A stretch of 64,000 nt of DNA from Lindgomyces ingoldianus (GCF_010093535.1 NW_022985231.1:132583-196582), one strand, 5' to 3'; numbered from the stretch's first letter, positions 13,110 through 24,435 are shown. A program made the numbers and translations. The notes: generated by a model not told the origin, from the letters alone.

Positions 13110-13361
13110 TGTCAGATTGAAGCACTGTTTCTGGGCTTCCTGAGATGAATGATGGGTTTGGATGTGATGTATGGATGATTGATTGATTGTATTGATTGTG
13201 TTNNNNNNNNNNNNNNNNNNNNNNNNNNNNNNNNNNNNNNNNNNNNNNNNNNNNNNNNNNNNNNNNNGCAGCAACATACTGTTCGAGCTTATTGCTCGTA
13301 CTATGTAGCAGCTTTCGTCAAACGTTCCTCCTGTCTTGACAGTAGGTGCGCATATCTGACA
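13110..13361 (-). repeat. 3' LTR of Copia D, with internal assembly gap
   Basis: It starts TGTCAGATTG and ends CATATCTGACA. It is nearly free of RIP-type changes, unlike the first 90 bp of its partner at 18147. The interior is replaced by 65 N. The last 94 bp (13268-13361) are identical to 18383-18476. Confidence 0.92.
13203..13267. other. Assembly gap (65 N)
   Basis: A run of 65 N lies inside the left LTR of Copia D. The corresponding part of the right LTR (about 18235-18382) is roughly 148 bp, so the gap length is probably an estimate. The missing part would include the TGCTGCAA repeat array seen at 18323-18394, a plausible cause of assembly failure. Confidence 0.95.
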
Positions 13362-16300
13362 CACCCCCTCAGCTTGGACATGCTTCAAGCTGGTTCCTGA
13401 TTGCGCAACCTTAGTATGCTTCCAGGGCTTCCATTCTTGCTTCAATCTCTTCCATATCCGCTTCCTAACTGACTATCCTCTCCCTGACGTCAACTAGCTG
13501 AATTTGCTGAAGAAAGCTTGGCCATTTGCTGGCTAGAAGCGCTTTAGTGAGTCTGTCCGCAAGCATCTTGCTAGAGGGGACATGGACAACCTTAATTGTT
13601 TGTCGAGAGACTTCCTGTCGGAGCCAGTAGTTATAGATGTTGACATGTCAGAGCTTAGTTTAAAGTTAAGATATCTCTTTGTTTACTAGTTAGATTGTCT
13701 GCTTGTTGTTGCACTAGATTATAATAGTTAAATTAGGCAGCTTAACTTACAGTTTATTAAGAAGCATTCTTGTAAACATAGCTTCCTTAGCAACTTAGAA
13801 CAGTGCAAGTAATTCTGCTTCTGTTGTTAACGTTGTAACTGTATCTTGTTTATTTGCTTACTATGCAATTTATCTGCTAAATAGTTAAATAACATAGCCT
13901 TAAAAGCTCTTTCTATCTAGTGTATTATCTGCAAATAACGCATTGCTTGCTACTATAAGGTAGTCTTCTCCTCCTAATTAAAGTGCGTACGTCCGTGTCG
14001 CATGTAGGTACAGGATGACTTGATCGGCTGCATTCTAATGGTCAGATGCGGGATTCGTGAGAAACTGTGCAAGGCGTGATGTAGCAAAGGCAATGTCTAG
14101 TCTTGTAGTAACTACTGCGAAGAGCAGAGATCTAATCTTCTGCTAATATTAATTTACCTCTAATAAGGTTGCAAAACTAGATTACAGCATAAGTTTAATC
14201 CTACTTATAGGTGTAGCATGCTGCAGGTCCTTTCTATTAGCTAGCCTAGCTATCTTATTAATATATAAGGCCTGTAACAGCTAAATTATTTATTGCTGTT
14301 AATCTCTAATAATCTTAACTCCTAGAAACTATTATAGGTCCTTGCCTTCTATTAGGGTATACTTCTCTTATAACTAGTCTACTACACGCTGTGCATCTGC
14401 TTTAGAGCCTTTTCTGTGCGCAATAATAAAGTTGTCTATGTAAAAGAAGACAAATATTCTAGCTTTAGTTATACAGTAGAGTTTATGTAGGACAGCTAAG
14501 AACCTAAGGCCTTTAAAAGTTGTTATAAAGTAGTGTTGCTAGAGTAGAAGAGAAATTTATAGGCTGTATAGTGCCTTTTAAAGCTTTAGTATTATACCTA
14601 GTTTCTAATAGCCTCTTAGCATCCGCATGTAGATATTGCAGTTAATTGCTGCATGTATAAACGCGTTAGTTATGTTGTATTATTTAAGCTCTAGGTTAAA
14701 GCGTGCAGATATTACTATTAGCATTTAAAATAAGCGTCCTGCTAGGGTGGCAGCGTAGGTATCTTGTGTAGTAATGTTTCTCTGTTAATTGCTGCAGACT
14801 ACTAGTTGCGCCTTACATCTTTATAATCTATAGTGCTTGTTAAGCTTGTAGGTGTACACCTACATATAATCTAGGATCTGCTGTCTAGCTACTTTAATTA
14901 GCTTTGTCTAGACCTTTGTCTAGAATTTTATTGTCTAATAACTGTCTAGGTGTGTTCTTTCTGCTGCCTTAAACATCTTATGTAGAGGGTGCTCCTCTAG
15001 TTACTTTTAGGTTAATAGTAAAGGTAGTAGCTAGCTTCTATAAAGTGTCTTTCTTTTAAATAGTATCTTTATTAATACTGCTTTATCTAGTGTTTTGCTG
15101 CTATGCTTTTTTATACTTTTAGATTTTATGCTAGCTATAAAGGCTACAGCCTATAGTACAGTCTTTAACAACCTTATTTAGCTTAGCTTTAGTGCTGCTT
15201 TAGCTATTAACTACATAAGTAATGCTGCAGGTAGTAGAGTATTTAAAGAAGATAGATAGTTATCTTTAATCTTTCTTCCTTAATAGTAGCCTAGTAGGTC
15301 TACTTTGTTAAAATTTAATGTATTATCTGTAGTGTTATTTTTATAGAATAACTTTGTCTTTAGCTAATAACTAAGTGTTAGAAGCTTAATTATTTTAATA
15401 TATATAGTAATTTTTTTTACTATATTATGTATAAGGTTATTTATTAGGTCTTTAGGCTTACTGCTAAAGATTAAGTGTTTATTAAAAATAACATTGCGTG
15501 TATAGATTACTTTTGCTAGTAGTAGTATTTATACATAGTAGATGTTTAATAATTAGTACCTAACTAGATATCTAATCTACACCTTTAGGTCTAGCCTTTG
15601 TAGCTTAGATTTATTTTAATGTGTGTTATTAGTTATTATAAATGCTTTGCAGCTATAAGCTCTTAGATGTGTAAAGCTTAGCTTTTAAATTAACATAATA
15701 ACTTTATTATTTAGAGCTACTTATGTAAAGAAGATCTTATATAGTGTTTTTTAGTTATTAGCATAGTTTAGCGTCTAATTGTATAGGTATACGCCTGCTT
15801 TAGTAATGTATAGCTATATGTCTTATAGTAGGTTAGCATCTAGTTGCATAGCCTATAACTTCTCCTTATTTACACCTCTTAAGCGTTTAGCTCCTCTGTT
15901 CTAGGCTTATGTATCTAGTGCTAAAGGCTTAACAGTTATTCTATATAATGCTAGCTAGTGTTTTACCTCTAGTTTTACTGTTATAATCTTATTATTAGCT
16001 TTAATAACTTTTACAGTAATGTTATAATAGTTTTTTAGAAAGAGAATAAAGATTATAAGAGCTTTAATAATTAATTTAGTAAGCTTATTATTCTTAAAGT
16101 AGAGGTCCTACTAGAGGCTAGAATACTTGTTAGTAATTAGCATTTAACTTTACTCTTTTATAATGCTTTATGCTTTATATGCATAGAAATTAATTAACAG
16201 TCTTTTACTAAGTCTACTATTACTAATTTATAGTGTATAGCTAATTTGTTATTATATCTTAGCTCTGCTATATAAGTTACATTAGACTGTTATAATTTCT

Positions 16301-17772
16301 TTAATTTACACCCCCTTAGCTTACTGTACAAGGTGTTAAAGTGTAGCTAGTTTAGGGTGTTCTAGACACTTATGCTATAGCTCTACTAATGCCTTTTATA
16401 GACTACATTTAGTTCTTGTGTTAATTATGTGTGTATAATATAAGCCCTTCTGTAGTAGATAGTACTCTAACACTTATTAGCTATAGATCTCTGTAAGATC
16501 TTTAATTATTATTCTGTCTAAAGCCTTTAAAGTAGTTAGCTCTACTTATGTGTCCTACTAGATTTCTTTTTGTTGCAGTAGGCGGAATAAGACTAGGTTG
16601 CACAGCAGGTCTAAGCACAGTGCAGCGTTATGTAGTACAAGACTGTATGCTTAACTATGTGTTTTATGCTTACTTTTTAAGCTTAGTGTAATTAATCTGT
16701 AGCTTTAAATCTATATATAAGAGTTTCTAGACTAGATAAAGTTTTCTAGTGTTAGTAAATAATAGTTATAGATCTAATTAAAATTATTTATAATATAGCA
16801 TGTTAAGCTTAAGTTAAGAATAAATAATTTTTTTAGCAAATATTTATTCTAGTTTAAATTAACTATAGCTAGCAATATAGCTGCCTTAACTTTTAATACT
16901 TTTTAGCTTTTAAGTTAGTCTTCTTATATCTTTAGTGTAGGTGTATGTAAACTTTTTAGGGTTAGTATCCTTAAATTATGTCTGCGCTGCCCTTTTAGTA
17001 GGCCTTAAAATTCTAAGTTGTGCTTGCGCTTTAATGCTATAAGCTCTTTAACTCTTTTATTTAGCATCTACTAGTCTAGTGCTCTGTCTAGATAAACATA
17101 GAAGTAGTTCTTTAGCGCATAGATGTGTCTACATGCAGGATATTTAGTGCTTCTTGTTTTAGTAGGTTTTTAGCTTAAAGATAACTTTCTGTTATCTTCT
17201 TAATAACATTAATGTTAAGGTCTACTTTATTTTCTTAATGTTACAACTTCTGCACTACAGGCGTTCTTATTTATGCCCTAGGTAGTCTTTTTACTTTTAG
17301 CAAAATATAATAAGTTATCTGTTGTAAAAGTAGCTTTATGCTTTCTTATATGTATTAGATAATTTAATATTATATGTTCTTAAAAGCGCTTTATTATTTC
17401 TTTTTAATTTATGTCTAGTGTAAACTGTCTGCTTTCCTAAAAGGTTGTAGACTAATAAGAGGCAACTTTATTTATAGTAGTTAGAAAGTCCTTTGCCACA
17501 GCATTAAACTGCGTTGTTTCTAGAACATTTTGTGTCTCTGCTTCTGTGGCAGCGTAGTCATACTCTGCTAGCTATAGGTCCTATATGCTCACGTTTTTTA
17601 GCAGCTTTAGGGATGCATTATATTAGTTGCGCGCGCGTTCTTGTTTAAATTAGTTGTTAACGCCTACTGTAGCTTTAAGGTTTGTAATCTACTGTCTAAG
17701 TAGTTAATCTAGGGAACAGCATGTACGCTGCAGATGCAGGCTAACTGTTGACTAGATAAAGACAATAATCTG
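13362..17772 (-). pseudogene. Copia D pol relic (protease-integrase-RT-RNase H)
   Basis: On the minus strand the reverse transcriptase active site is readable at about 14410-14455 as FVFFYIDNFIIAH (family YVDDFI, with V to I and the second D to N). The RNase H region reads through 13985-14040 as DQVILYLHATRTYAL, matching the 'RVLRYLKGT...YGL' block that follows Copia RT. Integrase and protease parts are too degraded for me to place. Many TGG codons have become TAG or TAA. GC-normal islands alternate with AT-rich stretches. Confidence 0.8.
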
Positions 17773-18114
17773 TTAGAAGCTTAATTGCTCTCTTTTATAA
17801 TTATGTCTGTCACTCTTGTACTTGTTAGCCTTAATCTTGTAGTATTTAATGGCTTCTTTAAAGGCTCTAACACTGCTTGTTGATAGCTTGTTCAGGTGCG
17901 TAGGCGTTTTGACGTTGGAGGCTGGTGAAAACTTAGCTATTAGCGGCATCTCTGGAGCTCTTGGTTTAGAGATCATTTGGATGGTCAACTTAGGATCCAC
18001 TTGCGGCCAGATGCTGTGCGCTACACATCTCGATTGCAGCTGCATCATCCAGGCTCTGTAGTCGGTGTGGTCTCGAAGGACGACTGTCGCGTCTCGAGGA
18101 GGCTGGGTGGCCAT
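17773..18114 (-). pseudogene. N-terminal Gag fragment of Copia D (113 codons)
   Basis: The reading frame starts MATQPPRDATVVLRDHTDYR about 33 bp inside the right (5') LTR, the expected place for a Copia Gag start. The LRDHTDYRAW..QL opening resembles the N-terminus of fungal Copia Gag (UBN2-like) proteins. It stays open for 113 codons and is then lost in RIP-damaged sequence. The retained TCA, CCA, CGA and TGG contexts show that this end was spared. Confidence 0.7.
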
Positions 18115-18146
18115 TTTGTATCAATAGAGGCACTAAGACTCTTAAT

Positions 18147-18476
18147 TGTCAGATTAAAGCACTGTTTCTAGGCTTCCTAAGATAAATAATAGGTTTAGAT
18201 ATAATGTATAGGATGATTGTTGATTGTATTGATTTATCAATCCTTTTTCTGCTCTACTTGTGTTGCTCGGCTTTTGTTCTGCCGATCCGAGTCCCTCGCG
18301 CACTAGCCCTATGCGCGACCAGCTTGCAACATGCTGCAATTTGCTGCAATTTGCTGCAACATGCTGCAAAATGCAGCAATTTGCAGCAACATACTGTTCG
18401 AGCTTATTGCTCGTACTATGTAGCAGCTTTCGTCAAACGTTCCTCCTGTCTTGACAGTAGGTGCGCATATCTGACA
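18147..18476 (-). repeat. 5' LTR of Copia D (330 bp)
   Basis: The full-length LTR runs from TGTCAGATTA to ATATCTGACA. Compared with 13110-13200, the first 70 bp carry nine G-to-A differences on the plus strand, eight of them in TGA or TGG. From about 18235 on, base composition is normal, and the last 94 bp are identical to the other LTR. ORFs of 64-120 codons that cross this LTR are not genes. Confidence 0.92.
18323..18394. repeat. TGCTGCAA/TTGCAGCA repeat array in the LTR of Copia D
   Basis: Alternating TGCTGCAAT, TGCTGCAAC and, in inverted sense, TGCAGCAA units form about 70 bp of mixed direct and inverted repeats that could fold into a hairpin. The same region is missing (N) in the other LTR. 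Confidence 0.75.
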
Positions 18477-18481
18477 CCTCC

Positions 18482-18960
18482 TCTAGGTAGCGCTGGCAGA
18501 ACTCTACCTATAATGCTGCATTTAGAAAGACTAAGAGGTTTTAGATATATTCTTTACAGCCTTTAATATATGCTTATAGTTACTTATAAGACTTTTTTTT
18601 AAACTTTAGGGGTTAGTTAGGCTTAAGCAACTATAGCCTAAAAAGAGTGCCTACAGGAGCAGCTATCCTAGGTAGGAACAATAAGGGTTAGCTAGTAGCT
18701 GTCTATAGGGGGGCTGCTAGCCCTAGCCCTACAGGGGTTAGGTTATTATAAAGGGAGTTGTAAGGCCTTTAAAAAGATTATAATGTTTTCTTTAATTAGT
18801 CCTTTTAGAGTTATTTTAGTCTTTTTTTTTTTTTTTTACTTTTTTTCTTAGTTCTTTTTATTAGATCTTAGCATTTAGTTAAGTAATATTACTTATTATA
18901 ATCTTTTTTAAAAGTGTTTTAGCTTAAGTAAAAAGGTCTAAGAGTAGCAGTCTCTAAGAG
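18482..18960 (-). pseudogene. Right-hand remainder of Gypsy-2 (Gag/leader side)
   Basis: Sequence resumes directly after the second CCTCC copy of Copia D and continues the interrupted Gypsy-2. It is AT-rich with several runs of T (for example 18822-18838) and no readable domain. It should hold the N-terminal part of Gag and the leader or LTR. I cannot point to its exact right edge. Confidence 0.45.
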
Positions 18961-19892
18961 GGTTGCGCAAATGTCCCCCCTTTGTTAGATAGTCTGTCTG
19001 CAGAGGGAGTCTATAAGTCTTGTACAACACTAGCTTAGGTAGCAACAGTTATGCTAGGTATTATTCAGTAGGTAGAGAATTGTATTATAAAAAACAAGGT
19101 ATACACTTTATAATTAAAAAGTGTATTAACTAATAAAGGTGTAACTATAACATAGAAGTATAATTAGTACCTGCTTAATTCCTAAGGCAATCCTTTACTA
19201 TCTAAAGAGGGCTTTTACAACTAGCTATATACTTCTCTAGAGAGCCAGGCACAGCAGCGCTGGTAGCGACAGATCTAGTATGCTGTAGGTCCAGTTCAAA
19301 GTATTACCTGTCTAGGATGCCCAGCTTTTTAGGCGAGGTAGGCATTGTCTGGGAAGTGCGGGGTTAACAGCACGGTTCGGGAGTCGTCCGGGACTGCCTA
19401 GTGCAGTCTAGGCCAGTCTACGACAGCCTAGGAAACACCTGGATAGCCGGTCGTTACAGCGCCTACCTCATTACAGCCTACCCCTACCAAGTAGCAGGAA
19501 TCCCCTGGGTGGTCCGTGCAGTAGGGAATGTGGGCGAAGAATCGAGGAAGGTGAGAGACTGTTATGCTTCAGTACTAAGTAGGTATTGGATTAATAGAAG
19601 TACTAGAGGCGCTTTAATTAAGAAGGATATTAGATAGATTGCTCTACCTAGGCTGCGCAAAAATAGCTAGATAATAACCACAGCTCCTCTGCAACCTGTA
19701 GGGAGGCCGTACCTATATACCTTAACGTGCTCGTCGTGCTCCCAAACAGTCCTCGCAGCAAGCATGGAGAGCACATCACCTGGCCTGGCTTTGTCACGTG
19801 ATTCAGGCCGGTCCGTCCTTCTCCCGTATTATCTCACGAGTCAACGGCTCCAGAGATAATTTCGCTCAAATACCACTTTAGATTAGACAAAA
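18961..19892. other. Transition from AT-rich block to gene island; no gene seen
   Basis: Base composition rises from AT-rich to normal between about 19220 and 19330. There is a 78-codon open frame at 19401-19637 with no recognisable family. A 13-bp word (GCCGGTCGTTACA, about 19446) recurs near 24614. A palindromic TCACGTGA is at about 19794. I see no supported gene. Confidence 0.4.
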
Positions 19893-20058
19893 CTTCTGAA
19901 ATCTTCTGGGATCTTCTGGCCCAATCAGACGTTGATTACTAACAACGCGCAAAATCATCTCCGGCGCAAGGGTTTTAGCCCCTGGCGGCCTCTGATTAGT
20001 GCCGGAGTTTCCAGAGGTTTGTGCTCGCTTCTCATTGGCTCAGAAGTTTTCAGAAGAT
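19893..20058. mobile_element. MITE-like imperfect palindrome (about 166 bp)
   Basis: The left arm holds three 10-bp units of the type CTTCTGRRAT (19893-19922), followed by CCCAATCAGA. The reverse complement of the right arm (about 20030-20058) holds two CTTCTG units followed by GCCAATGAGA. A further inner pair, CTCCGGCGC (about 19961) and GTGCCGGAG (about 20000), continues the symmetry. A short element with inverted ends and no coding capacity fits a MITE. No target duplication is obvious. The CCAAT sequences in the arms could instead be regulatory. The identity is inference. Confidence 0.45.
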
Positions 20059-21133
20059 GCCTTGACCACTAGCTACCATGCTAAGCCTAATCAGAGCTCC
20101 GCCATAAGGTCAATTTGCCTACCGCGTCGGATTTATTAGATAACTTCCGTAGGGTTAGCCTTGACGGTGCCCCTTCTGCCCAACCAGACACTCGTAACAG
20201 AAACACGGCAAGATCGTCGTCCGATCAGGCTTAGAGGGCCCCACTACGGAAGTGGCTTTCGCGTTTCGTATGAGTATTTAGGTGGTGCGGCGACGGAATG
20301 GGCATGGGGCAGTGAGAGCGTTCAAGGTGGGTGCGGCAGAGCTTTTAGACATCTTAGTAAGGTTACGTGGCATATAAAAGGGATAAGTGGGCTATGAGTG
20401 CTTAGTCCCTTAATTCATTTCCTTGGCGGTCCACTTACCCGGCTAGGTATAGTTTAATGCCTTAGACACTATCCATGAGTGGCCCACCTACCCATGACGA
20501 ACCCTTCTTGACTAGCTCGAAGTCATTACAAGCAGAACTCATCTAAATTCTTCAGTTTCCTCGACCAAAGTGAAGTCTCAGGAAGTACTGTGGTTAGGAT
20601 TGTCAGCCAAGTCTTCCGTTAGGATCATCATGCATCTTGGATGTTTGGAGTGCCTTTCCGCTCCAACCATCCCTATTTAGCGGCCTACAAAGGACATCAT
20701 TCCGGACGTGGTTAAAATCGACAAGATTTGCTGAGTACTCTACTCCTAACCCACAAATATCAAATCTTTCGTCCTCGCTCTCTTCCGAAATTTGATAACT
20801 TGAACCTGTCTGAGGATCCCTCGTAGACGTTCGCCGTATTTTCAACCGAACGCCCACGGGTTGCACACGGAGGAACTCGATGAGCTTGGGAAGTCCGAGT
20901 GGAGGGCAGGCCATGTGAGGCTCCAAGCGAGCCAATAAGGAAACATCTTCTCCTTGCGCATTCCCGAGCAGCCCCATCCAATATATGCGAGTCTAATCCT
21001 TCAGGGCCGATATTGTTTGATGAGGTCAGTATTTTTAGCCTAGTAAATGTATAAGACTACCTTCTCGCTCACGGCCTTCCTACCCTTCATCAACTTCGAT
21101 TTTTCCCGCTCACCCGCAGAAGTTGGATTCAAC
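20059..21133. other. Intergenic region upstream of the esterase
   Basis: Normal base composition. Open frames at 20161-20397 (plus, 78 codons) and 20603-20977 (minus, 124 codons) show no domain I recognise. The proximal promoter of the esterase gene should lie at about 20900-21133. No clear TATA box stands out. Confidence 0.4.
20603..20977 (-). CDS. Doubtful hypothetical ORF (124 codons)
   Basis: An uninterrupted minus-strand frame starts MGLLGNAQGEDVSLLARLEP. I recognise no domain, signal peptide or membrane segment. It could be a remnant exon of a decayed gene, because the overlapping frames are also fairly open. It lies head-to-head with the esterase gene, 156 bp from its start. It may be a chance ORF. 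Confidence 0.15.
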   Translation of the reverse strand: MGLLGNAQGEDVSLLARLEPHMACPPLGLPKLIEFLRVQPVGVRLKIRRTSTRDPQTGSSYQISEESEDERFDICGLGVEYSANLVDFNHVRNDVLCRPLNRDGWSGKALQTSKMHDDPNGRLG

Positions 21134-22777
21134 ATGGCCCCAGTATTTAACCTGCTGTGGGTGCTTAGCCTCCTTCCTGCGAATGTCGCTGTTGCGCAAA
21201 CGGCCCCCATAGCCGACGTAGGTTACGCAAAATATCGCGGAACACAAAACACTACCCTCGGCGTCAACACATTCTTTGCCCTTAAATTTGCCGAAGCACC
21301 AGTCGGAGCCCTGCGTTGGAAAGCTCCGAAGCCAATCGAGGATTCAAAGAACTTCACAACTGGTATTCTGGATGCTACGACTGCGGGACCGAGTTGCGTA
21401 CAAGGCTATCCCTACTGGATCTTACCCAACCCAGGAAGGCCTGCAGGTTCTGAAGATTGCCTCCACTTGAACGTAGTCACACCTTCGAATGCCACTTCAA
21501 CCTCAAAATTACCTGTGCTTGTTAACATCCACGGGGGTGGATACACATTGGGAGATGGGAATTCGATCCAGCCCTATGCACTTGTTCGGCATTCCAATAA
21601 TAGCATTATTGTAGTAAATATCCAGTATCGGCTTGGTTCATACGGGTTCATGGGTTCGAAAAAGTTTTCCCGCGCCGGAGGGGCCACGAACCTGGGATTA
21701 CTCGATCAGCGGCTAGCTATTGAGTGGGTGCAGAAACATATCTCTACCTTCGGAGGAGACCCAAAGAAGGTTACAATCATGGGAGGAAGCGCAGGAGGAG
21801 GTAGCGTAACAAGCCAAATGATCCTATATGGAGGTGTCCGGAAACCGCCTTTCCGGGCCGCAATCGCCGAGTATCCGTGGTGGCAGCAATTTTTGAGAGA
21901 CCAGCAGTTGGAAAAGCAGTATAATAATCTGCTTTCAGCAGCTAACTGCACGAATATGTCCTGCCTCAGAGAAATGTCTGAGGATGCACTTGCGTTAGCC
22001 ACTCAAGCAACGTACGCGAAAGGGTACGCAGATGAGGCGTATGGATATGGCAACTTCTACTATGGGCCTTCGGTTGATGGATATGTTATCCAAGATCTAC
22101 CGAATGAGGAGTTCAAAGCAGGCCATTACACCAAGGTCCCGCTGCTCATCGATCGAGACCAGTATGAGGGTTTCGTGTTCACCAATCAGTCTATCACAAC
22201 GACGGCTGAGGAGACGAGAGACATGCGCGTGCAATTCCAGTACGCAGATGATACATTCATGCAGCAGCTGTACAATCTCTATCCTGCGTCAGCGTTCAAT
22301 TCGACAGTTTGGCAGCGGCAAACTTGGTTCGGGTAAGTATCGGCGCACGGTCGGGTATAGCGTCATACTAACAAGTGACTGAGGGATTTTATCATCAACT
22401 GTCCCACCTACTTCGTTGCTTCGGCCCTTACTTTAACTGGCCAAAAGGTATGGAAATTAATTTTTAACGCGGGGTCACAGGAGCATGGGGCTACTGGCCC
22501 TTATCTCTTTGACATTAACTACAACTCTTCTCCGAGCGCAAACGTAACATTAGCGAATATCATGAAAGATTGGTTTATTTCGTTCATCATTCATACTGAT
22601 CCAAACACGCAAAGCTGGAGCGGCGTTCAGAAGCCGAGCTGGCTTCAGTACCAAGCAGAAGCCAACATAATGGACGTCAATTACACCCAGGTGGGAGTAC
22701 TGAGCGACAGATATTTTGACAAAAGCGAAAGGTGTGACTTCTTTTCTGAAAATGGTGCCATTATCCAAAATCGTTAA
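21134..22777 (+). CDS. Secreted type-B carboxylesterase/lipase (alpha/beta hydrolase), 530 aa
   Basis: Two exons, 21134-22332 and 22384-22777, are joined by a 51-bp GTAAGT...GAG intron with an ACTAAC branch point; the joined frame gives 530 residues. The start at 21134 is chosen over an in-frame ATG at 21047 because MAPVFNLLWVLSLLPANVAVA is a good signal peptide. Motifs of the carboxylesterase type-B family: SEDCLHLNV (106-114), oxyanion HGGG (133-136), nucleophile elbow GGSAGG with Ser219 (the usual GESAGG has Glu for the first G), acid Glu345 in QYEGFVF, and His434 in QEHGATGPYLF. Cysteine pairs and many N-x-S/T sites fit a secreted glycoprotein. It should hydrolyse carboxylic esters or lipids outside the cell. 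The substrate cannot be told. The gene looks intact. Confidence 0.9.
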
Positions 22778-23487
22778 CCGGTGTTGGGGAAGTATTTGCT
22801 TATCAGCACTCCCGGGAAGCCTCAGAATTTGTATGCAGTTAGTAGGAGATCTATGCAGAGGCTATAAGCTGTAAGATATCATACACACAATAGAATGAAT
22901 AAACCGATCTACTTACGCTTCATTAACCCATTCGGTCAGCGGCGTGATGTTTTCCGAGATGATACACTTCTCTCTTTCCCTCCTAAACTTCAAGTACCAA
23001 AGCTGCAATTCCTAACCTGCGTTATCGGAAACACCCCACTCAATCCCAGTCTCACTTCCCATAAACCCGGAGGTCTCTAGTCTATAGTTTATCTCTTCTA
23101 CAAGTTCCAAGAAATGTTCAATTTCTCAGTCCTGAAAGAAGTCGTTCCCCACGAATCGCCCGAGCATGATGTGCGCAGGGGGTGCGATATAACACATGTC
23201 GATGCTGACTCTGCTTCCAATGCTAGTGTATTCGTCGCTTCTTAAATGGTGATGCGTATATTCATCTTAGGCTGATGGCAGAAATGTTAACGCAACACCC
23301 ATCTTGTCGAAGACTATTCGAGGAGAACTAGAAATCCTAATGTCCTCCATGACCGCGCGGAGGTGCAATACGGCATGTCACTGGGACAGCTCAATTATCA
23401 CATCGCCTTTCTAGCTAGAAAGGACTTCCGCATAATCCTAAAGGGGCACCTGCCCCTGTCCATACTGAAGTTCGTGTATTTTTACTA

Positions 23488-23730
23488 ATGATTGGAGGAG
23501 GCGGTCAAGCCCAAATCGCCAGACAATTGACCTTCTGCCAATCTCGGTTTCCCAGTACGGAAACATTCCTCATAGTGTTCTGAACATCTAAATACTTGAG
23601 AAGTGCTTGATCTGCTACCACAGGATTGGATGTGGAGGGATTGAAGCATGGCGTTGAGAGGCTATGTACGAGTCTCTATGAGAGGTATACGCTTCCTGGG
23701 CTCATGCCTGGAGAGATTAGATCAGGATGA
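23488..23730 (+). pseudogene. Possible decayed gene fragment (two internal stops)
   Basis: A single frame of 81 codons begins MIGGGGQAQIARQLTF and is interrupted by two TGA codons. It then continues as TTGLDVEGLKHGVERL and YERYTLPGLMPGE before a third TGA. The amino-acid composition looks protein-like, but I do not recognise the family. It may be a relic of a gene or chance. Evidence is weak. Confidence 0.2.
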
Positions 23731-24435
23731 AGCAATAGCAGAGATTAACGCCAGGCTCACGGAGTCTCTCCGGCAGTCAGGGTGATCCAGCATATCATTG
23801 CACCAGTTTCTCTTTGAAGAAGGACCAGCGATGAGGGTAGGAAAAGGGAATCCCGTCATGCTAGCGAGCAAGCTGCTAAAAGTGCAGTCTACGACCATAA
23901 GATTAGAATGAGAACGATTCTTCGGTTTTAGTAACTGCTAATTCTTGGGCCACAGAAGGAGAAAACTTCATGACCTATCCTATGCGCTAAACTATCAATG
24001 GTGATTGCGGCAACCGTTCCCAAGTTGGCCGACGCTGGTCCGGCGCCTTTCATTAAGGGTTTTAACCTTCAACCTCATTTCCCTCCTTCTAGATCTTCTT
24101 CTGTATTAGCAATTTAGTCCTAGCCTTCCACACAGGCCACAAGAAACGTTGAACCTGTCAGAGGAATTATCGTGGCGGGCAGTATCCACCACTGTGAAGA
24201 AGCTTACAAAACTGAAGAACTAGGCATGTGTTGCTTACGAATGCGGTCAATCACATCTACGATGGGCGTTAGTTGTAATTTATCTTGGACTAGGTTTCGC
24301 ATGGTTAGATGAGGCGCCGAACATTAATTGCGTGGAACTCCTTGCAGCGTTTCCATTAGGAAGTAGTACGATTCGACTCAGGCTTTCTAGACAAGTTACG
24401 TCTCACTTATTATATACTTTTGTTTGCTTCACCTA

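Larger units (their letters stand above)
13110..18476 (-). mobile_element. Copia element D (5.4 kb, minus strand), mosaic RIP damage
   Basis: The LTRs at 13110-13361 and 18147-18476 begin TGTCAGATT and end ATATCTGACA. A 5-bp target duplication, CCTCC, is exact at 13105-13109 and 18477-18481. Gag starts on the minus strand at 18114, and a polypurine tract (complement of CACCCCCTC, 13362-13370) abuts the left LTR, which is therefore the 3' LTR. The gene order Gag, RT (YIDNFI at about 14410-14455), RNase H (13440-14100) fits Ty1/Copia. Damage is patchy. The parts 13110-13650, 13985-14110 and 17860-18146 keep normal base composition, while the middle is riddled with stops. It inserted into the Gag part of Gypsy-2. 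Confidence 0.9.
5640..18960 (-). mobile_element. Gypsy element 2 (minus strand), split by a hAT and a Copia insertion
   Basis: A degenerate Ty3/Gypsy retrotransposon read right to left. In order: a gag zinc knuckle at about 12480-12540; reverse transcriptase at about 11230-11600, with an INAL block and YLDNILIYF in place of YLDDILIY; an integrase core segment at 9340-9420; and an integrase C-terminal domain at about 5700-6100, with KLDNKYIGP-like and DLPS motifs. A pyrimidine tract at 5640-5670 may be its polypurine tract. It was cut by a hAT element (6257-9331) and by a Copia element (13110-18476), and sequence resumes at 18482. Removing both insertions leaves roughly 4.9 kb. The outer limits are uncertain because I could not pair its LTRs. 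Confidence 0.75.

Noticed and set aside
13083..13445. ORFs of 120 (minus) and 73 (plus) codons through the N run
   Set aside because: They cross an assembly gap inside an LTR and consist of LTR sequence.
18154..18566. Several ORFs of 64-120 codons on both strands
   Set aside because: All lie in the right LTR of Copia D. Similar frames occur in the left LTR and there is no protein family.
19056..19330. Search for tRNA-like elements (GTTCAA/GTTCGG words)
   Set aside because: No cloverleaf with acceptor and anticodon stems could be assembled here or elsewhere in the window.
22448..22480. Possible second intron in the esterase (GT...CAG, 33 bp)
   Set aside because: Reading through is in frame and gives KVWKLIFNAGSQEHGA, which fits the family's region before the catalytic His. 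The length is also too short for a fungal intron.
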